48,622 nt of DNA from positions 1-48,622 of the forward strand of contig JACJZG010000021.1 of assembly GCA_020635715.1 (NCBI GenBank). Reading direction: 5' to 3'. Source of the stretch: Flavobacteriales bacterium. Its GTDB lineage: Bacteria > Bacteroidota > Bacteroidia > Flavobacteriales_F > PHOS-HE28. Position numbers and translations under genes: made by a program. The first letter of the stretch is position 1; every line of letters starts with the position of its first letter. Below, piece after piece: positions 24,372 to 32,170 of this stretch. The notes below the pieces were generated by a model. It was not told where the DNA came from, ran no database searches, and saw only the letters and a program-made list of their open reading frames with translations.

Positions 24372-26771
24372 CTACCCCGAACACATCTCACAACCCTCCG
24401 GGTCATCCAGTGAGCAGCTGATCTGCGCCTGCGCTTCCTCGGCGGTGGCCACAGCCACCTCCTTGACGCGCTCCCCGGCAGCCACTTTCGCAGCAGCAGG
24501 CTCGGCCAGCTTCGCCTTGTCCACCGTGAACTTGATGGCGTCGGTAGCGGCCTTGGTGCGCAGGTAGTACATGCCGGTCTTCAGGCCCGCCTTCCACGCA
24601 TAAAAGTGCATGCTGGTGAGCTTGCCGAAGTTGGCGTTCTCCATGAAGATGTTGAGGCTCTGGCTCTGGCAGATGTAGGCACCGCGGTCGGCCGCCATGT
24701 CGATGATGACCTTCTGGCTGATCTCCCAGGCCGTCTTGTAGAGGTCCTTCAGGTTCTGCGGGATCTCCGGGATGTGCTGGATGCTGCCGTTGGCGGCCAC
24801 GATCTTGTTCTTCAGCTCCTCGCCCCAGAGGCCCAGCTTCACCAGGTCGCGCAGCAGGTACTTGTTCACCACCACGAACTCACCGCTCAGCACGCGGCGC
24901 GTGTAGATGTTGCTCGTGTACGGCTCGAAGCACTCGTTGTTGCCGAGGATCTGTGCGGTGCTCGCGGTGGGCATCGGCGCCAGCAGCAGGCTGTTGCGCA
25001 CACCATGCTGCTTCACCTCCTCGCGCAGCACGTCCCACTCCCAGCGGTCGCTCGGCGTAACGCCCCACATGTCGAACTGCAACTTGCCCTGGCTCATGGG
25101 GCTGCCCTCGTAGGTCTCGTAGGGGCCTTCCTCCTTCGCCAGGTCCTTGCTGGCGGTGAGGGCCGCGTAGTAGATGGTCTCGAAGATCTCGCGGTTCAGC
25201 ACTTTCGCCTCCACGCTATCGAACGGATGGCGCATGAGGATGAAGGCGTCCGCCAGGCCCTGCACGCCGATGCCGATGGGGCGGTGGCGCATGTTGCTGC
25301 GACGCGCCTCGGGGATCGGGTAGTAGTTCTGGTCGATCACCCGGTTGAGGTTCTTCGCCAGCTGGTAGGTCACCTCGAAGAGCTTGTCGTGGTCGAACTT
25401 GCCCTTCTCCACGAACTTGGGCAGCGCGATGGAGCCCAGGTTGCACACGGCCACCTCATCGGGCGCGGTGTACTCGATGATCTCCGTGCAGAGGTTGCTG
25501 CTCTTGATGGTGCCCAGGTTCTGCTGGTTGCTCTTGCCGTTGGCGGCGTCCTTGAAGAGCATGTAGGGCGTGCCGGTCTCGATCTGGCTCTCGAGGATCT
25601 TGAACCAGAGGTCCTGCGCCTTGATGGTCTGGCGGCCCTTGCCCTCGCGCTCGTACTTCTCGTAGAGCTCCTCGAACTTCTCACCGAAGGTGTCGGCCAG
25701 GCCGGGGCACTCGTTCGGGCACATCAAGGTCCACTCGCCGCCCTGCTCCACGCGCTTCATGAAGAGGTCGGGCATCCACATGGCGTAGAAGAGGTCGCGC
25801 GCACGCATCTCCTCCTTGCCGTGGTTCTTCTTCAGCTCCAGGAAGTCGAAGATGTCGGCGTGCCAGGGCTCCAGGTACACGGCGAAGCTGCCTTTGCGCT
25901 TGCCACCACCCTGGTCCACGTAACGCGCGGTGTCGTTGAAGACGCGCAGCATGGGCACGATGCCGTTGCTGGTGCCGTTGGTGCCCTTGATGTAGCTGCC
26001 CTTGGCGCGCAGGTTGTGCACGCTGAGGCCGATGCCGCCGGCGCTCTGGCTGATCTGCGCACACTGCTTCAGCGTGTCGTAGATGCCGGTGATGCTGTCC
26101 TCCTTCAGCTGCAGCAGGAAGCAGCTGCTCATCTGCGGCTTGGGCGTGCCGGCGTTGAAGAGCGTGGGCGTGGCGTGGGTGTACCAGCCTTCGCTGAGGT
26201 CGTTGTAGGTGCGGATGGCGTTGTCGATGTCGCCCTTGTGGATGCCCACGGCCACGCGCATGAGCATGTGCTGCGGGCGCTCGACCACCTTGCCATGCAG
26301 GCGCAGGAGGTAGCTGCGCTCGAGGGTCTTGAAGCCGAAGAAGTCGTAGTTGAAGTCGCGGTCGTAGATGATCGCGCTGTCCAGGACGTCGGCGTTCTTC
26401 TGGATGATGGCATGGACGTCATCGGCGATCAGCGCGGCACGGGCACCGGTCTTCGGATCGAGGTACTCGTAGAGGTCCTTCATGGTCTCGCTGAAGGACT
26501 TCTTCGTGTTCTTGTGCAGGTTGCTGACGGCGATGCGGCTCGCGAGCTGCGCGTAGTCCGGGTGCTTCACCGTCATGGTGGCGGCCACCTCGGCGGTGAG
26601 GTTGTCGAGCTCGGTGGTGGTCACCCCATCGAAGATGCCATCGATCACCTTCACGGTGACCATGGTGGCATCCACCATCGGGTCCAGCTCGTAACACAGC
26701 TTCTTCACACGGGCGGTGATCTTGTCGAATTTCACCGCCTCCCGGCGTCCGTCGCGCTTGATGACGTACAT
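24372..26771 (-). CDS. nrdA: ribonucleoside-diphosphate reductase class Ia, large subunit
   Basis: A 799-residue catalytic subunit that reduces ribonucleoside diphosphates to deoxy forms. An N-terminal ATP-cone (MYVIKRDGRREAVKFDKITA onward, about 1-95) is the allosteric activity site. The redox pair lies in SSCFLLQL and AVCNLGSIAL, the thiyl Cys428 sits in SSNLCTEI with Glu430 and Asn426, and the C-terminal CEMC pair accepts electrons from thioredoxin. It is downstream of nrdB on the same strand, separated by 236 bases holding a heptamer hairpin. Length is normal for bacterial NrdA. Confidence 0.97.
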   Translation of the reverse strand: MYVIKRDGRREAVKFDKITARVKKLCYELDPMVDATMVTVKVIDGIFDGVTTTELDNLTAEVAATMTVKHPDYAQLASRIAVSNLHKNTKKSFSETMKDLYEYLDPKTGARAALIADDVHAIIQKNADVLDSAIIYDRDFNYDFFGFKTLERSYLLRLHGKVVERPQHMLMRVAVGIHKGDIDNAIRTYNDLSEGWYTHATPTLFNAGTPKPQMSSCFLLQLKEDSITGIYDTLKQCAQISQSAGGIGLSVHNLRAKGSYIKGTNGTSNGIVPMLRVFNDTARYVDQGGGKRKGSFAVYLEPWHADIFDFLELKKNHGKEEMRARDLFYAMWMPDLFMKRVEQGGEWTLMCPNECPGLADTFGEKFEELYEKYEREGKGRQTIKAQDLWFKILESQIETGTPYMLFKDAANGKSNQQNLGTIKSSNLCTEIIEYTAPDEVAVCNLGSIALPKFVEKGKFDHDKLFEVTYQLAKNLNRVIDQNYYPIPEARRSNMRHRPIGIGVQGLADAFILMRHPFDSVEAKVLNREIFETIYYAALTASKDLAKEEGPYETYEGSPMSQGKLQFDMWGVTPSDRWEWDVLREEVKQHGVRNSLLLAPMPTASTAQILGNNECFEPYTSNIYTRRVLSGEFVVVNKYLLRDLVKLGLWGEELKNKIVAANGSIQHIPEIPQNLKDLYKTAWEISQKVIIDMAADRGAYICQSQSLNIFMENANFGKLTSMHFYAWKAGLKTGMYYLRTKAATDAIKFTVDKAKLAEPAAAKVAAGERVKEVAVATAEEAQAQISCSLDDPEGCEMCSG

Positions 26772-26930
26772 GTTCCTTGTTCCTGGTTTTATGGATGCCC
26801 GGCTCCCGCCTGCCTCCGTGTTGTTTATTCCGTCGATCTCCTGGACCGTAAGATGGCCCCCTCCTCCGCCCTTCCCGTGATCACTTTCCGGGTCTTCTTC
26901 AACTGTTCGATGTGAGTTGTTGGATCAGCA

Positions 26931-27009
26931 GGCAGATGGCAGTTGGCAGTCGGCAGCTGGAGGGTCGCGGAGTCGCGGACTGCTGACTGCCAACTGCCGA
27001 CTGCGAACT
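26931..27009. repeat. heptamer-word hairpin in the nrdB-nrdA gap
   Basis: The left arm is tandem heptamers GGCAGAT, GGCAGTT, GGCAGTC, GGCAGCT (26931-26958). The right arm is their complement, GACTGCT, GACTGCC, AACTGCC, GACTGCG (26978-27005). The central loop holds two copies of GTCGCGGA-type sequence. The right end abuts the nrdB stop codon (27008-27010). Confidence 0.85.
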
Positions 27010-28045
27010 AAAAATCAGCGTCCAGCGTGAACTTGCTCTGGTCCTTGTCCTTGTTCAACACACCGGCCTTCTGGTATTCGCCCACGCGCTTCTCGAAGAA
27101 GTTGGTCTTGCCCTGCAGGCTGATCATCTCCATGAAGTCGAAGGGGTTCATGGCGTTGTAGATCTTCTCGTTGCCCAGTTCCACGAGCAGGCGGTCGGCC
27201 ACGAACTCGATGTACTGCTGCATGAGCTTCGCGTTCATGCCGATCAGGTTCACCGGCAGCGCATCGGTCACGAACTCCTTCTCGATCTCCACCGCATCAC
27301 GGATGATCGATTCCACCGTCTTCTTGCTCACCTTGTTCAGCAGGTGCTTGGTGTAGAGCAGGCAGGCGAAGTCGCAGTGCAGGCCCTCGTCGCGGCTGAT
27401 GAGCTCGTTGCTGAAGGTGAGGCCCGGCATGAGGCCGCGCTTCTTCAACCAGAAGATGCTGCAGAAGCTGCCGCTGAAGAAGATGCCCTCCACGGCTGCG
27501 AAGGCGATGAGGCGCTCCGCGAAGCTGCCCTTGCTGATCCAGCGCAGGGCCCAGTCCGCCTTCTTCTTCACGCAGTCCACCGTTTCAATGGCGTGCAACA
27601 ACTTGTCCTTCTCGATCGGGTCCTTGATATAGGTGTCGATCAACAGACTGTAGGTCTCGCTGTGGATGTTCTCCATGGCGATCTGGAAGCCATAGAAGAA
27701 GCGTGCCTCGGGGTATTGCACCTCGTGCAGGAAGTTCTCCGCGAGGTTCTCGTTCACGATGCCGTCGCTGGCGGCGAAGAAGGCGAGCACATGCTTGATG
27801 AAGTAGCGCTCGTCGTCGTTCAGCTTGTCGTTCCAATCGGTGAGGTCGGCGTGCAGGTCGATCTCCTCGGCGGTCCAGAAGCTGGCCTCGTGCTTCTTGT
27901 AGAAGTTCCAGATGTCGTGGTGCTGGATGGGGAAGATGACGAAGCGGTCCTTGTTGTCCTTGAGGAGCGGTTCGTTCGCCGCGTCGGTGTCGTTGCGGAG
28001 TTCGGCATCAAGGTTCATCTGTTCGTTCTTGCTCGGAGTGCTCAT
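27008..28045 (-). CDS. nrdB: ribonucleoside-diphosphate reductase class Ia, small (radical) subunit
   Basis: A 345-residue di-iron subunit. The segment ENIHSETYSLLI contains Glu125, His128 and radical Tyr132 with the E. coli spacing (Glu115, His118, Tyr122). AAVEGIFFSGSF supplies another Glu, and SRDEGLHCDFACLL the last Glu and His. The last residues (SKFTLDADF) resemble the NrdB tail that docks on NrdA. The frame is open 40 codons further upstream, but MSTPSKNEQM was chosen as a normal-length N-terminus; MNLDAELRND nine codons later is also possible. Confidence 0.96.
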   Translation of the reverse strand: MSTPSKNEQMNLDAELRNDTDAANEPLLKDNKDRFVIFPIQHHDIWNFYKKHEASFWTAEEIDLHADLTDWNDKLNDDERYFIKHVLAFFAASDGIVNENLAENFLHEVQYPEARFFYGFQIAMENIHSETYSLLIDTYIKDPIEKDKLLHAIETVDCVKKKADWALRWISKGSFAERLIAFAAVEGIFFSGSFCSIFWLKKRGLMPGLTFSNELISRDEGLHCDFACLLYTKHLLNKVSKKTVESIIRDAVEIEKEFVTDALPVNLIGMNAKLMQQYIEFVADRLLVELGNEKIYNAMNPFDFMEMISLQGKTNFFEKRVGEYQKAGVLNKDKDQSKFTLDADF

Positions 28046-28723
28046 CGTAGGGTCTTTTTCGGGGGAGACGAAGTCCTGAAGGAGGGCCGCCTCCTGCAAC
28101 GCATGTTCCAGTATTCTCAGGGTTCCGAAGGCGTCGTTGGCACACGAACCAGGTCGCGGTGACAACGCCGTCGTCGGGTTACAAAAGTGGTCCCGCAGAG
28201 CGCTCGTGAGGGCGTGTGCTTTTCATACTTTTCAACATCGGCCGGATCCCCGCGACAGGCGCGGGAGGGAACAAAAAGGACACCTTGCAAGCCTTTTCTT
28301 TTCACGATCGGTCAACAACGGCGGAAGCGCGCGGCAGTAGGGCGTTCGCGCGTTCAATGAAGCTGCGATGCCGCGCCGCACCAGTGCGTTCGATGGGCCT
28401 CAGCGTGCAAGCCCGCGACCACAGCCGCGCTCACGGGACCTACGCTCCCGGAACCCCTGGTCCCATGGTTGGCGAGCGCCACCACCGTCGCGACCCTCCC
28501 GTCCCCGTTCAGGTCCGGCACGCAACAGGGACGAACGGCGCTTCGAGGCCCATCCCGGCCGGCAGAACAGATCCCGAGGGAACGCGCTGAACGGGTCGTT
28601 GGGGTGCCCTTGAAGCGGGTTGACCATGTACGATCGTTGAAAACCTCCGCTCGCCCCACCTCGCGGATCCACTTCCCTGGCGCCTACCTTGTTCACTCGT
28701 TCAACCCAAAACACCCAGAACCC
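28046..28723. other. 678-base region with no convincing gene
   Basis: It separates divergent nrdB and the DUF5679 gene. Several open frames exist on both strands, but they lack family signatures and read as arginine/proline-rich noise. On the minus strand CACTTTTG (about 28182-28189) is a plausible -7 box for nrdB, and a plus-strand TACTTTTC is near 28226. A short hairpin CCCGCG-acagg-CGCGGG lies at 28249-28265. TACCTTGT at 28685 is a candidate -7 box for the DUF5679 gene. Confidence 0.5.
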
Positions 28724-28879
28724 ATGGCAGCAGCCGTTGAAGCGTATTGCGTGAAGTGCAAGGCGAAGCGTAACATGAAGGACCCCAAGGAGAACATCAT
28801 GGCCAACGGCCGCAAGGCCATGAAGGGCACCTGCCCCACCTGTGGCACGGGCATGTTCAAGATCATGGGCAAGGCCTGA
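28724..28879 (+). CDS. DUF5679 small zinc-ribbon protein
   Basis: A 51-residue protein with two CxxC pairs (YCVKCKAKR and CPTCGTGMFKI), as in the DUF5679 family of tiny zinc-ribbon proteins. The intervening segment contains N-G-R-x-A-x-K-G-T, also typical. The start was set at MAAAVEAYC since the upstream frame has no family match. A perfect stem-loop terminator follows 17 bases after the stop, so it is a stand-alone, probably well-expressed gene. The role is not established. Confidence 0.85.
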   Translation: MAAAVEAYCVKCKAKRNMKDPKENIMANGRKAMKGTCPTCGTGMFKIMGKA

Positions 28880-28896
28880 GCGCATCCAACGAAATG

Positions 28897-28930
28897 AAAG
28901 CCCTGTGCGCCTTTGGCGACAGGGCTTTTT
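28897..28930 (+). terminator. rho-independent terminator of the DUF5679 gene
   Basis: A 10-base perfect stem (AAAGCCCTGT / ACAGGGCTTT) with an inner GCGCC-TTT-GGCG stem, followed by T residues. Confidence 0.9.
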
Positions 28931-29005
28931 CGTGTCCGACGATCCGTTCACCGCGCTCCGTGCATAGCCTCCCGCCACGGACCCGACCGGCCTCTTCGGC
29001 GCGGT

Positions 29006-29013
29006 TACCTTTG
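29006..29013 (+). promoter_or_regulatory. -7 element upstream of cysQ
   Basis: TACCTTTG is a perfect TAnnTTTG match, 9 bases before the ATG. The -33 box is not clear. Confidence 0.55.
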
Positions 29014-29022
29014 CCGGCGTTC

Positions 29023-29859
29023 ATGAGCGAGACCAACGCATTGGCGCTGCTGGATGCCGCCGTACGCGCCGCATTCGCCGGTGGCCAGGCCATCATGGAG
29101 GTTTATGGGACGGCCATCGAGGTGGATGTGAAGGCGGACAACTCGCCGCTCACCCGCGCCGACCGCGAGGCCCACGCCGCCATCAAGCGGATCCTCGACG
29201 GGACCGGGCTACCGGTGATGAGCGAGGAGGGGCGTACGATACCAGCCGCCGAGCGTCAGGCCTGGTCCCACTACTGGCTGGTGGACCCGCTCGACGGCAC
29301 CAAGGAGTTCATCCGCCGCAATGGCGAGTTCGCGGTGTGCATCGCGCTGATGCAGGCCGACACCAACGACCCGCGGCCACAAGGCAATGCCAGCCCCATC
29401 GCCGGCGTGGTGTACGGACCGGTGGATGACGTGCTCTACTACGCCTGGGAGGGTGGTGGCGCCTACCGGCAACAGCACGCGGCAACCCAAGCTCCGGTAC
29501 CCACGTATGAACGGGCCGCCATGAGCACCCGCCTGCCGCTCGCCCGTACCGACCGGGCCTATACCATCCTGGCCAGCCGGTCGCACCGCGGGGCGGAGAC
29601 CGAGGCCTATATCGCGGAACAACGGGCCGCGCATGGCGAGGTAGCCTTCGCCTTCACCGGAAGTGCCCTGAAGTTCGGGCTGCTGGCCGAAGGCGCTGCC
29701 GATGTGTACCCACGGCATGCCCCCACCATGGAATGGGACACCGCCGCTGGACAGATCATCTGCACGGAAGCGGGCCGCCACCTGATCGACCTCACCACCC
29801 AGGCGCCCATGCGCTACAACAAGCACGAGCCGGTCAACAACTGGTTCATCGTACAATGA
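29023..29859 (+). CDS. cysQ: 3'(2'),5'-bisphosphate nucleotidase CysQ
   Basis: A 278-residue member of the inositol monophosphatase superfamily that converts 3'-phosphoadenosine 5'-phosphate (PAP) to AMP. Metal and catalytic residues are in SEEG, WLVDPLDGTKEFIRR (the DPxDGTxEF motif) and the C-terminal MEWDTAAGQII. The ATG at 29023 was chosen because MSETNALALL starts the family fold and a -7 box stands just upstream. Its stop overlaps the start of gmd (ATGA), so it leads a run with the GDP-fucose genes. In many Bacteroidota cysQ sits near sulfate or sugar-nucleotide genes; a sulfation role is only inference. Confidence 0.9.
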   Translation: MSETNALALLDAAVRAAFAGGQAIMEVYGTAIEVDVKADNSPLTRADREAHAAIKRILDGTGLPVMSEEGRTIPAAERQAWSHYWLVDPLDGTKEFIRRNGEFAVCIALMQADTNDPRPQGNASPIAGVVYGPVDDVLYYAWEGGGAYRQQHAATQAPVPTYERAAMSTRLPLARTDRAYTILASRSHRGAETEAYIAEQRAAHGEVAFAFTGSALKFGLLAEGAADVYPRHAPTMEWDTAAGQIICTEAGRHLIDLTTQAPMRYNKHEPVNNWFIVQ

Positions 29860-31055
29860 AAAAGATGACGAAGAAGAGCACGAGCAGCCCACGCAAGCAC
29901 ACCCCGGTGAAGCCCCGCCAGGCGGATGCAAGGAAGCCCAAGGCCTCCAAGGCCCCCGGAAAGACGAAGCGCAAGGTGGCGCTCATCACCGGCGTTACCG
30001 GCCAGGACGGCGCGTACCTGAGCGAACTGCTCCTGAACAAGGGCTATGAGGTGCATGGCGTGAAGCGCCGCAGCTCGCTGTTCAACACCGACCGCATCGA
30101 CCACCTCTACCACGACATGCACGAGAAGGGTCGCCCCTTCCACCTGCATTACGGCGACCTCACGGACAGCGTCAACTGCCTGCGTCTGGTGAAGGAGATC
30201 CAGCCGGACGAGATCTACAACCTCGCCGCGATGAGCCATGTGGCGGTGAGCTTCGAGATGCCCGAGTACACGGCCAACGCCGACGGTATCGGTACGCTGC
30301 GCTTCCTGGAGGCCATCCGCATCCTCGGCCTGGAGAAGAAGACCAAGTTCTACCAGGCTTCCACCTCCGAACTTTACGGCGGCGTGCTGCCCCGTGCGCA
30401 GAACGAGGAAACGCCCTTCTACCCGAAGAGCCCCTACGGTGTGGCCAAGCTCTACGGCTTCTGGATCACCAAGAACTATCGCGAGAGCTACAACATCTTC
30501 GCCTGCAACGGCATCCTCTTCAACCACGAAAGCCCGTTGCGCGGGGAGACCTTCGTGACGCGCAAGATCACGCGTGCCGTGGCCAAGATCAAACTGGGCC
30601 TGCAAAGCACCCTCTACCTCGGCAACCTGGACGCCAAACGGGACTGGGGCCATGCCAAGGATTACGTGGAAGGCATGTGGCTGATGCTGCAGGCCAAGAA
30701 ACCCGATGACTTCGTATTGGCCACCGGAAAGACCTACACGGTGCGCCACTTCATCGACCTGGCCTTCGCCGAAGTGGGCATCAAGCTCGAGTGGAAAGGC
30801 AAGGGCGAGAAGGAGAAGGGCATTGACAAGAAGACCGGCAAGACCCTGGTGGCCATCGACAAGCGCTACTACCGCCCGGCGGAAGTGGACCACTTGGAAG
30901 GCGACCCCAGCAAGGCCAAGCGCGTGCTCGGCTGGAAACACAAATACGACCTGAAGGCCCTGGTGAACGAGATGGTGCAAAGCGACCTGGAGCTCTTCAA
31001 ACGTGACGTATACCTGAAGAAGGGCGGCCATAAGATCCTGCATGAGCAAGAGTGA
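29856..31055 (+). CDS. gmd: GDP-mannose 4,6-dehydratase with basic N-terminal extension
   Basis: A 399-residue SDR enzyme that converts GDP-D-mannose to GDP-4-keto-6-deoxy-mannose, the first step to GDP-L-fucose. The NAD(P) motif is GVTGQDGAYLSELL and the YxxxK dyad is in SPYGVAKLYG. QASTSELYG, FNHESPLRGETFVTRKI and NLDAKRDWGHAKDYV are GMD hallmarks. The first 38 or so residues are Lys/Arg/Pro/Ser-rich (KKMTKKSTSSPRKHTPVKPR onward) and are not part of the usual fold. The C-terminal part also has a Lys/Glu/Gly-rich loop (KGKGEKEKGIDKKTGK). The start overlaps cysQ. fcl follows after a heptamer hairpin. Confidence 0.95.
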   Translation: MKKMTKKSTSSPRKHTPVKPRQADARKPKASKAPGKTKRKVALITGVTGQDGAYLSELLLNKGYEVHGVKRRSSLFNTDRIDHLYHDMHEKGRPFHLHYGDLTDSVNCLRLVKEIQPDEIYNLAAMSHVAVSFEMPEYTANADGIGTLRFLEAIRILGLEKKTKFYQASTSELYGGVLPRAQNEETPFYPKSPYGVAKLYGFWITKNYRESYNIFACNGILFNHESPLRGETFVTRKITRAVAKIKLGLQSTLYLGNLDAKRDWGHAKDYVEGMWLMLQAKKPDDFVLATGKTYTVRHFIDLAFAEVGIKLEWKGKGEKEKGIDKKTGKTLVAIDKRYYRPAEVDHLEGDPSKAKRVLGWKHKYDLKALVNEMVQSDLELFKRDVYLKKGGHKILHEQE

Positions 31056-31061
31056 GGCACA

Positions 31062-31150
31062 GTTGTCGGTTGTCCGTTATCAGTTGTCCGGCGCGGCATT
31101 TGGCGCGCGAGCAGGTGTGACCGGGGGACCGACAACAGACAACTGACAAC
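31062..31150. repeat. heptamer-word hairpin between gmd and fcl
   Basis: The left arm is GTTGTCG, GTTGTCC, GTTATCA, GTTGTCC (31062-31089). The right arm is GACAACA, GACAACT, GACAAC (31131-31150), ending exactly at the fcl ATG. The loop carries a G+C-rich inner dyad (GGCGCG ... GGCGCGC). The left end is 6 bases after the gmd stop codon. Confidence 0.85.
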
Positions 31151-32089
31151 ATGGATCCCAAAGACAAGATCTACATCGCAGGGCACCGCGGCATGGTGGG
31201 CTCGGCCATCGTGCGCCGCCTGCAGAAGGACGGATTCACGAACATCGTGACGCGTACGAGCAAAGAGCTCGACCTGAAGGAGCAGCAGGCCGTGCGCGAC
31301 TTCTTCGCACAGGAGAAGCCCGTCCATGTGGTGCTGGCCGCTGCGAAGGTGGGCGGCATCCACGCCAACAACGTGTACCGCGCACAGTTCCTGTACGAGA
31401 ACCTGATGATCGAGAGCAACGTGATCCACTCCGCCCATGAGAACGGCGTGAAGAAGCTGCTCTTCCTCGGCTCCTCGTGCATCTACCCGAAAATGGCCCC
31501 GCAACCCTTGAAGGAGGAGAGCCTCCTGAGCGGTTTCCTGGAACAGACCAACGAGCCTTACGCCATCGCCAAGATCGCGGGGATCAAGCTGGCGGAGAGC
31601 TACCGCCGCCAATACGGCAGCAACTTCATCAGCGCGATGCCCACGAACCTGTACGGGCCGAACGACAACTACGACCTCAACAACAGCCACGTGCTGCCCG
31701 CGCTCATCCGCAAGTTCCACACCGCCAAGGTGACCGGGGCGCCAAGCGTGGAGGTATGGGGCAGCGGCAGCCCGCGCCGCGAATTCCTGCACGTGGACGA
31801 CCTGGCCGACGCCTGCTTCCACCTGATGCAGCACTACGACGAGGAGATGTTCGTGAACATCGGCACCGGCGAGGACCTCACGATCAAGGAGCTCGCCGAG
31901 CTGATCCAGGAGGTGGTGGGCTACACCGGCGTGATCAAGTGGAACACCGAGAAGCCGGATGGCACGCCGCGCAAGCTGATGGACGTGAGCCGCCTCCACA
32001 ACATGGGCTGGAGGCACCGGATCGGCCTGCGCGAAGGCATCACCAGCGTTTACGCCGAATTCGCGAAGAGCGAACTGGCCAAGGTCTGA
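31151..32089 (+). CDS. fcl: GDP-L-fucose synthase
   Basis: A 312-residue epimerase/reductase that converts GDP-4-keto-6-deoxy-mannose to GDP-L-fucose with NADPH. The nucleotide motif is GHRGMVGSAIVRRL. FLGSSCIYPKMAPQPLKE carries the catalytic Ser/Cys region and PYAIAKIAGI the Tyr-Lys pair. TNLYGPNDNYDLNNSHVLPA and the WGSGSPRREFLHVDDLAD segment are diagnostic of Fcl. It follows gmd, completing the two-step GDP-fucose pathway. A terminator-like hairpin follows the stop. Confidence 0.97.
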   Translation: MDPKDKIYIAGHRGMVGSAIVRRLQKDGFTNIVTRTSKELDLKEQQAVRDFFAQEKPVHVVLAAAKVGGIHANNVYRAQFLYENLMIESNVIHSAHENGVKKLLFLGSSCIYPKMAPQPLKEESLLSGFLEQTNEPYAIAKIAGIKLAESYRRQYGSNFISAMPTNLYGPNDNYDLNNSHVLPALIRKFHTAKVTGAPSVEVWGSGSPRREFLHVDDLADACFHLMQHYDEEMFVNIGTGEDLTIKELAELIQEVVGYTGVIKWNTEKPDGTPRKLMDVSRLHNMGWRHRIGLREGITSVYAEFAKSELAKV

Positions 32090-32108
32090 ACATTCCCGAA
32101 AGCGTTGG

Positions 32109-32131
32109 ACGCCCGGCCATTGGTCGGGCGT
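32109..32131 (+). terminator. stem-loop after fcl
   Basis: ACGCCCG pairs with CGGGCGT around a 9-base loop, followed by TCGTGTTGG. The weak T-run makes this a moderate candidate. Confidence 0.5.
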
Positions 32132-32155
32132 TCGTGTTGGGAAGCGGCGGTCACG

Positions 32156-32163
32156 TACTTTCG
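32156..32163 (+). promoter_or_regulatory. -7 element before the first Wzi-like gene
   Basis: TACTTTCG, 7 bases before the ATG. A TTG at 32137-32139 is 16 bases upstream and could serve as the -33 box. Confidence 0.5.
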
Positions 32164-32170
32164 GCGGGTC

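Noticed and set aside
24606..26915. Very long open frame (769 codons) antisense to nrdA
   Set aside because: It mirrors the codon bias of nrdA on the opposite strand and gives a His/Val/Leu/Glu-rich product with no domain; nrdA is certain.
28354..28659. Minus-strand frame containing PDLNGDGRVATVV, similar to a dockerin or calcium-binding repeat
   Set aside because: The rest of the frame has no secreted-protein features and no start or signal peptide; one short match is probably chance. It might be a gene remnant, but that cannot be supported.
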